DNA from: Staphylococcus pragensis | GTDB taxonomy: Bacteria > Bacillota > Bacilli > Staphylococcales > Staphylococcaceae | DNA: 64,000 nt | NCBI RefSeq assembly: GCF_004785665.1 | Contig: NZ_SRPJ01000001.1 | Span: forward strand, 868,001 to 932,000 | Direction: 5' to 3' | Part shown: piece by piece, positions 61,767-64,000 of the stretch | Position numbering within the stretch: the first letter of the stretch is position 1 | How the letters are laid out: the number at the start of each line of letters is the position of its first letter | Notes under the pieces: model-generated | The model's database searches: none | Told to the model about the DNA's origin: nothing | What the model saw: only the letters and a program-made list of their open reading frames with translations | Program-made: the position numbers and the translations under genes

Positions 61767-64000
61767 TTATAGGTTTTTAATGTAATCTTTAATAAAGCGT
61801 AATGAGTTTGTGATATTTTCAGGTTCAGTACCGCCACCTTGAGCCATATCAGGACGGCCACCACCTTTACCACCAACTACAGGAGCCATATTTTTAATAA
61901 TATCTCCAGCTTTAATTTGACTTGTATATTCTTTAGGGACTGTTGCGATAAGTGAAACTTTACCATTAACTTCACTTGCTAAAATGATGATAGCATCTTG
62001 TTGTTTAGATTTAAAGTCATCCATTGTTTGTCTGATCTCTTTAGGATTTGAAACTTCAACTTCAGTAGCAAGTACTTTGAAGCCATTAATTGTTTCAATT
62101 TGATCTTCAATATTACCCATTTTAAGTGATGTAATTTCTTTATTACGTTGTTCAAGTTGTTTATGAAGTTCTTTTTGTTCATCTTGAATTTGTACTACTT
62201 TATCATAGACTTGATTGTCTGATTTTACTTTTAATTGAGTTTTAATAGAATTGAATTTATTTTGGACTTCTTCTAAGTATAAGAATGCTGCTTTACCAGT
62301 TAGTGCTTCGATACGTCTTACGCCTGCACCAGTACCTGATTCACTAACAATTTTAAATAAACCAATTTCAGCTGTATTATCTACGTGAATACCACCGCAT
62401 AATTCAATTGAGAATGGTGCCATATTTACTACGCGCACGATATCTCCATATTTTTCACCAAATAATGCCATAGCACCCATTTCTTTAGCTTCAGCTATTG
62501 GCATTTCTTGGATGTGAACGGAAATACCTCTCCAAATTTCTTCATTTACACGTCTTTCTACTCGATCAATTTCCTCTTGAGTCATCGGACCAAAGTGAGA
62601 GAAGTCAAATCTTAATCTTTCACTTTCAACTAATGATCCAGCTTGGTTAACATGCTCACCTAATACTTCTTTTAATGCAGCGTGTAATAAGTGTGTTGCG
62701 CTGTGGTTCTTTTGAATGTCTTTACGTTCATCGCGATTTACGCTTGCATCTACTTCACTATTAACAGTAACCTGTCCAAATTGCACGACACCTTGATGCA
62801 AGTTTTGACCATTTGGCGCTTTAGTTACTTCATGAACTTCAATTTCAAAATTGTCATTACCTACTGTACCTTTATCAGCTACTTGTCCCCCACTAACAGC
62901 ATAGAAAGGTGTATCTTTAAGAACAAAGTAAATAGTTTCGCCAGCTTCTACACTTTCAACTTTTTCACCATTGAAGATTAAATCTGTTAATGTAGTTTGG
63001 TAATCTGTAGTTTCATAACCTACAAATTTACTATCAGTATTGATATTTTTTAATACGTCACTTTGCACTTGCATTGATTGAGAACTTTGGCGTGCTTCTC
63101 TAGCACGAGTACGTTGTTGTTGCATTTCTTCTTCGAAAGTCGCCATATCAACACTAATGCCTTCTTGACTTGATAGTTCTTCAGTTAATTCAATTGGGAA
63201 ACCATAAGTGTCATATAGTTTGAATGCATCAGAACCATTGATTTCATGCGTAGATGCTTTTGCTTTATCGATTAACTGATTTAAAATAGTTAAACCTTCT
63301 TGTAATGTTTCATGGAAACGTTCTTCTTCAGATTTCACTACACGTTGGATGAATTCAGCTTTCTCTTTAACGTTTGGATAATAAGGTTCCATAATCTCAG
63401 CCACGATATCAACTAATTTGAACATAAATGGTTCATTAATTCCTAGACTTTGACTAAATCTTACTGCGCGGCGTAATAAACGACGTAATACATAGCCTCG
63501 TCCTTCATTTGAAGGTAATGCACCATCTGAAATCGCAAATGCAATTGTTCTAATATGATCAGCAATAACTTTGAATGCTACATCTTGTTCAGCAACTTCT
63601 AGATATTTTCTACCTGAAACATTCTCAACATCATGAATAATAGGCATAAATAAATCAGTTTCATAGTTAGTACGAACATTTTGTGAAATAGAAGCCATAC
63701 GCTCTAATCCCATACCAGTATCAATATTTTTATTTGGTAGCGGCGTATACGTATTATCTTTATTATGGTTAAACTCACTGAATACTAAGTTCCATACTTC
63801 TAAATATCTTTCATTTTCTCCACCTGGATACATTTCTTCTGCAGGATCGTTTTGACCATACTCTTCACCACGATCATAGAAGATCTCAGTATTCGGACCT
63901 GAAGGACCTTCACCAATATCCCAGAAGTTTCCTTCAATTCGAATAATGCGACTTTCTTCAAGACCAACCTCTTCATTCCATAAACGGTATGCTTCTGTAT
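61767..64000 (-). CDS. alaS: Alanyl-tRNA synthetase (3' part; start outside window)
   Basis: The frame is open to the right edge and encodes the C-terminal 744 or so residues of an enzyme normally near 876. The first ATG at 63833 is internal: the sequence before it continues with typical AlaS residues, including [16 protein letters not shown]. Seen are the rest of the catalytic domain, the editing domain ([12 protein letters not shown] and [10 protein letters not shown] zinc motifs) and the C-Ala domain ending [12 protein letters not shown]. It is the first visible gene of the operon with ireB and ruvX. Confidence 0.96.
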   Translation of the reverse strand, partial: TEAYRLWNEEVGLEESRIIRIEGNFWDIGEGPSGPNTEIFYDRGEEYGQNDPAEEMYPGGENERYLEVWNLVFSEFNHNKDNTYTPLPNKNIDTGMGLERMASISQNVRTNYETDLFMPIIHDVENVSGRKYLEVAEQDVAFKVIADHIRTIAFAISDGALPSNEGRGYVLRRLLRRAVRFSQSLGINEPFMFKLVDIVAEIMEPYYPNVKEKAEFIQRVVKSEEERFHETLQEGLTILNQLIDKAKASTHEINGSDAFKLYDTYGFPIELTEELSSQEGISVDMATFEEEMQQQRTRAREARQSSQSMQVQSDVLKNINTDSKFVGYETTDYQTTLTDLIFNGEKVESVEAGETIYFVLKDTPFYAVSGGQVADKGTVGNDNFEIEVHEVTKAPNGQNLHQGVVQFGQVTVNSEVDASVNRDERKDIQKNHSATHLLHAALKEVLGEHVNQAGSLVESERLRFDFSHFGPMTQEEIDRVERRVNEEIWRGISVHIQEMPIAEAKEMGAMALFGEKYGDIVRVVNMAPFSIELCGGIHVDNTAEIGLFKIVSESGTGAGVRRIEALTGKAAFLYLEEVQNKFNSIKTQLKVKSDNQVYDKVVQIQDEQKELHKQLEQRNKEITSLKMGNIEDQIETINGFKVLATEVEVSNPKEIRQTMDDFKSKQQDAIIILASEVNGKVSLIATVPKEYTSQIKAGDIIKNMAPVVGGKGGGRPDMAQGGGTEPENITNSLRFIKDYIKNL

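Noticed and set aside
61767..63833. Reading alaS as a complete 688-residue protein starting at ATG 63833.
   Set aside because: The frame continues upstream to the window edge with clear AlaS sequence, so the ATG is internal and the gene is cut by the window.

Overview
The window is a stretch of low-GC Firmicute chromosome that I assign to the genus Staphylococcus, probably a coagulase-negative species rather than S. aureus. Proteins such as SodA, SigA, FloA, LepA and the class B penicillin-binding protein are close to, but not the same as, the S. aureus proteins I remember. Gene order matches the staphylococcal comG-sigA-dnaK-comE-alaS segment. No species call is possible from this alone. I saw no tRNA, rRNA, CRISPR array, prophage, insertion sequence or broken gene. 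Nearly every gene is on the minus strand; only glyS and rpsT are on the plus strand.

Layout. 1-4.3 kb: start of comGA, then yqgX, yqgV, glcK, yqgQ, the rhomboid protease and 5-formyl-THF cyclo-ligase as one minus-strand operon. 4.4-10 kb: rpmG, a class B PBP, sodA, and the zinc-uptake operon ABC ATPase-permease-zur behind a Zur operator. 10-19.3 kb: nfo, cshB, a NIF3-family gene, trmK, rpoD, dnaG, yqfL and ccpN. 19.2-21 kb: a glycine T-box and glyS. 21-25 kb: recO, era, cdd, dgkA, ybeY, phoH. 25-28 kb: nfeD-like gene, floA and a lineage-specific partner, then rpsU. 28-36 kb: the hrcA-grpE-dnaK-dnaJ-prmA-rsmE-mtaB heat-shock operon behind CIRCE and CtsR sites. 36-40.8 kb: hemW, lepA, rpsT, holA. 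40.9-44.4 kb: the comEA-EB-EC DNA-uptake operon. 44.4-50.1 kb: a housekeeping operon from mtnN to a methyltransferase. 50.2-55.8 kb: a 5-oxoprolinase (pxp/kip) operon that also holds a biotin carboxylase, a biotin carrier protein and an NRAMP transporter, with a cre site upstream. 56.2-60.3 kb: greA, udk, two U32 proteins and a methyltransferase, which together suggest wobble-uridine modification. 60.6-64 kb: a DUF1292 gene, ruvX, ireB and the 3' part of alaS.

The most interesting signals are regulatory. (1) Both late-competence operons, comG and comE, begin at a TTG codon whose Shine-Dalgarno is the 3' arm of a terminator-like hairpin, and the U-tract of that hairpin runs into the start codon. 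(2) The ccpN reading frame carries its complete DNA-binding domain upstream of the first ATG, and the only well-spaced start is ATA. dgkA looks similar, with ATT or ATA. (3) The pxp operon encodes the separate parts of a urea-carboxylase-like enzyme. (4) Intergenic hairpins of at least two sequence families recur through the window, mostly as terminators; two copies share a second stem with compensating base changes. (5) The trmR-yrrN-yrrO-udk-greA operon has a long 5' leader that can fold as a three-way junction.

Start codons were chosen by Shine-Dalgarno spacing and remembered family starts, so many are internal to the longest open frame. Promoters, operators and hairpins were found by eye and have not been scored computationally.
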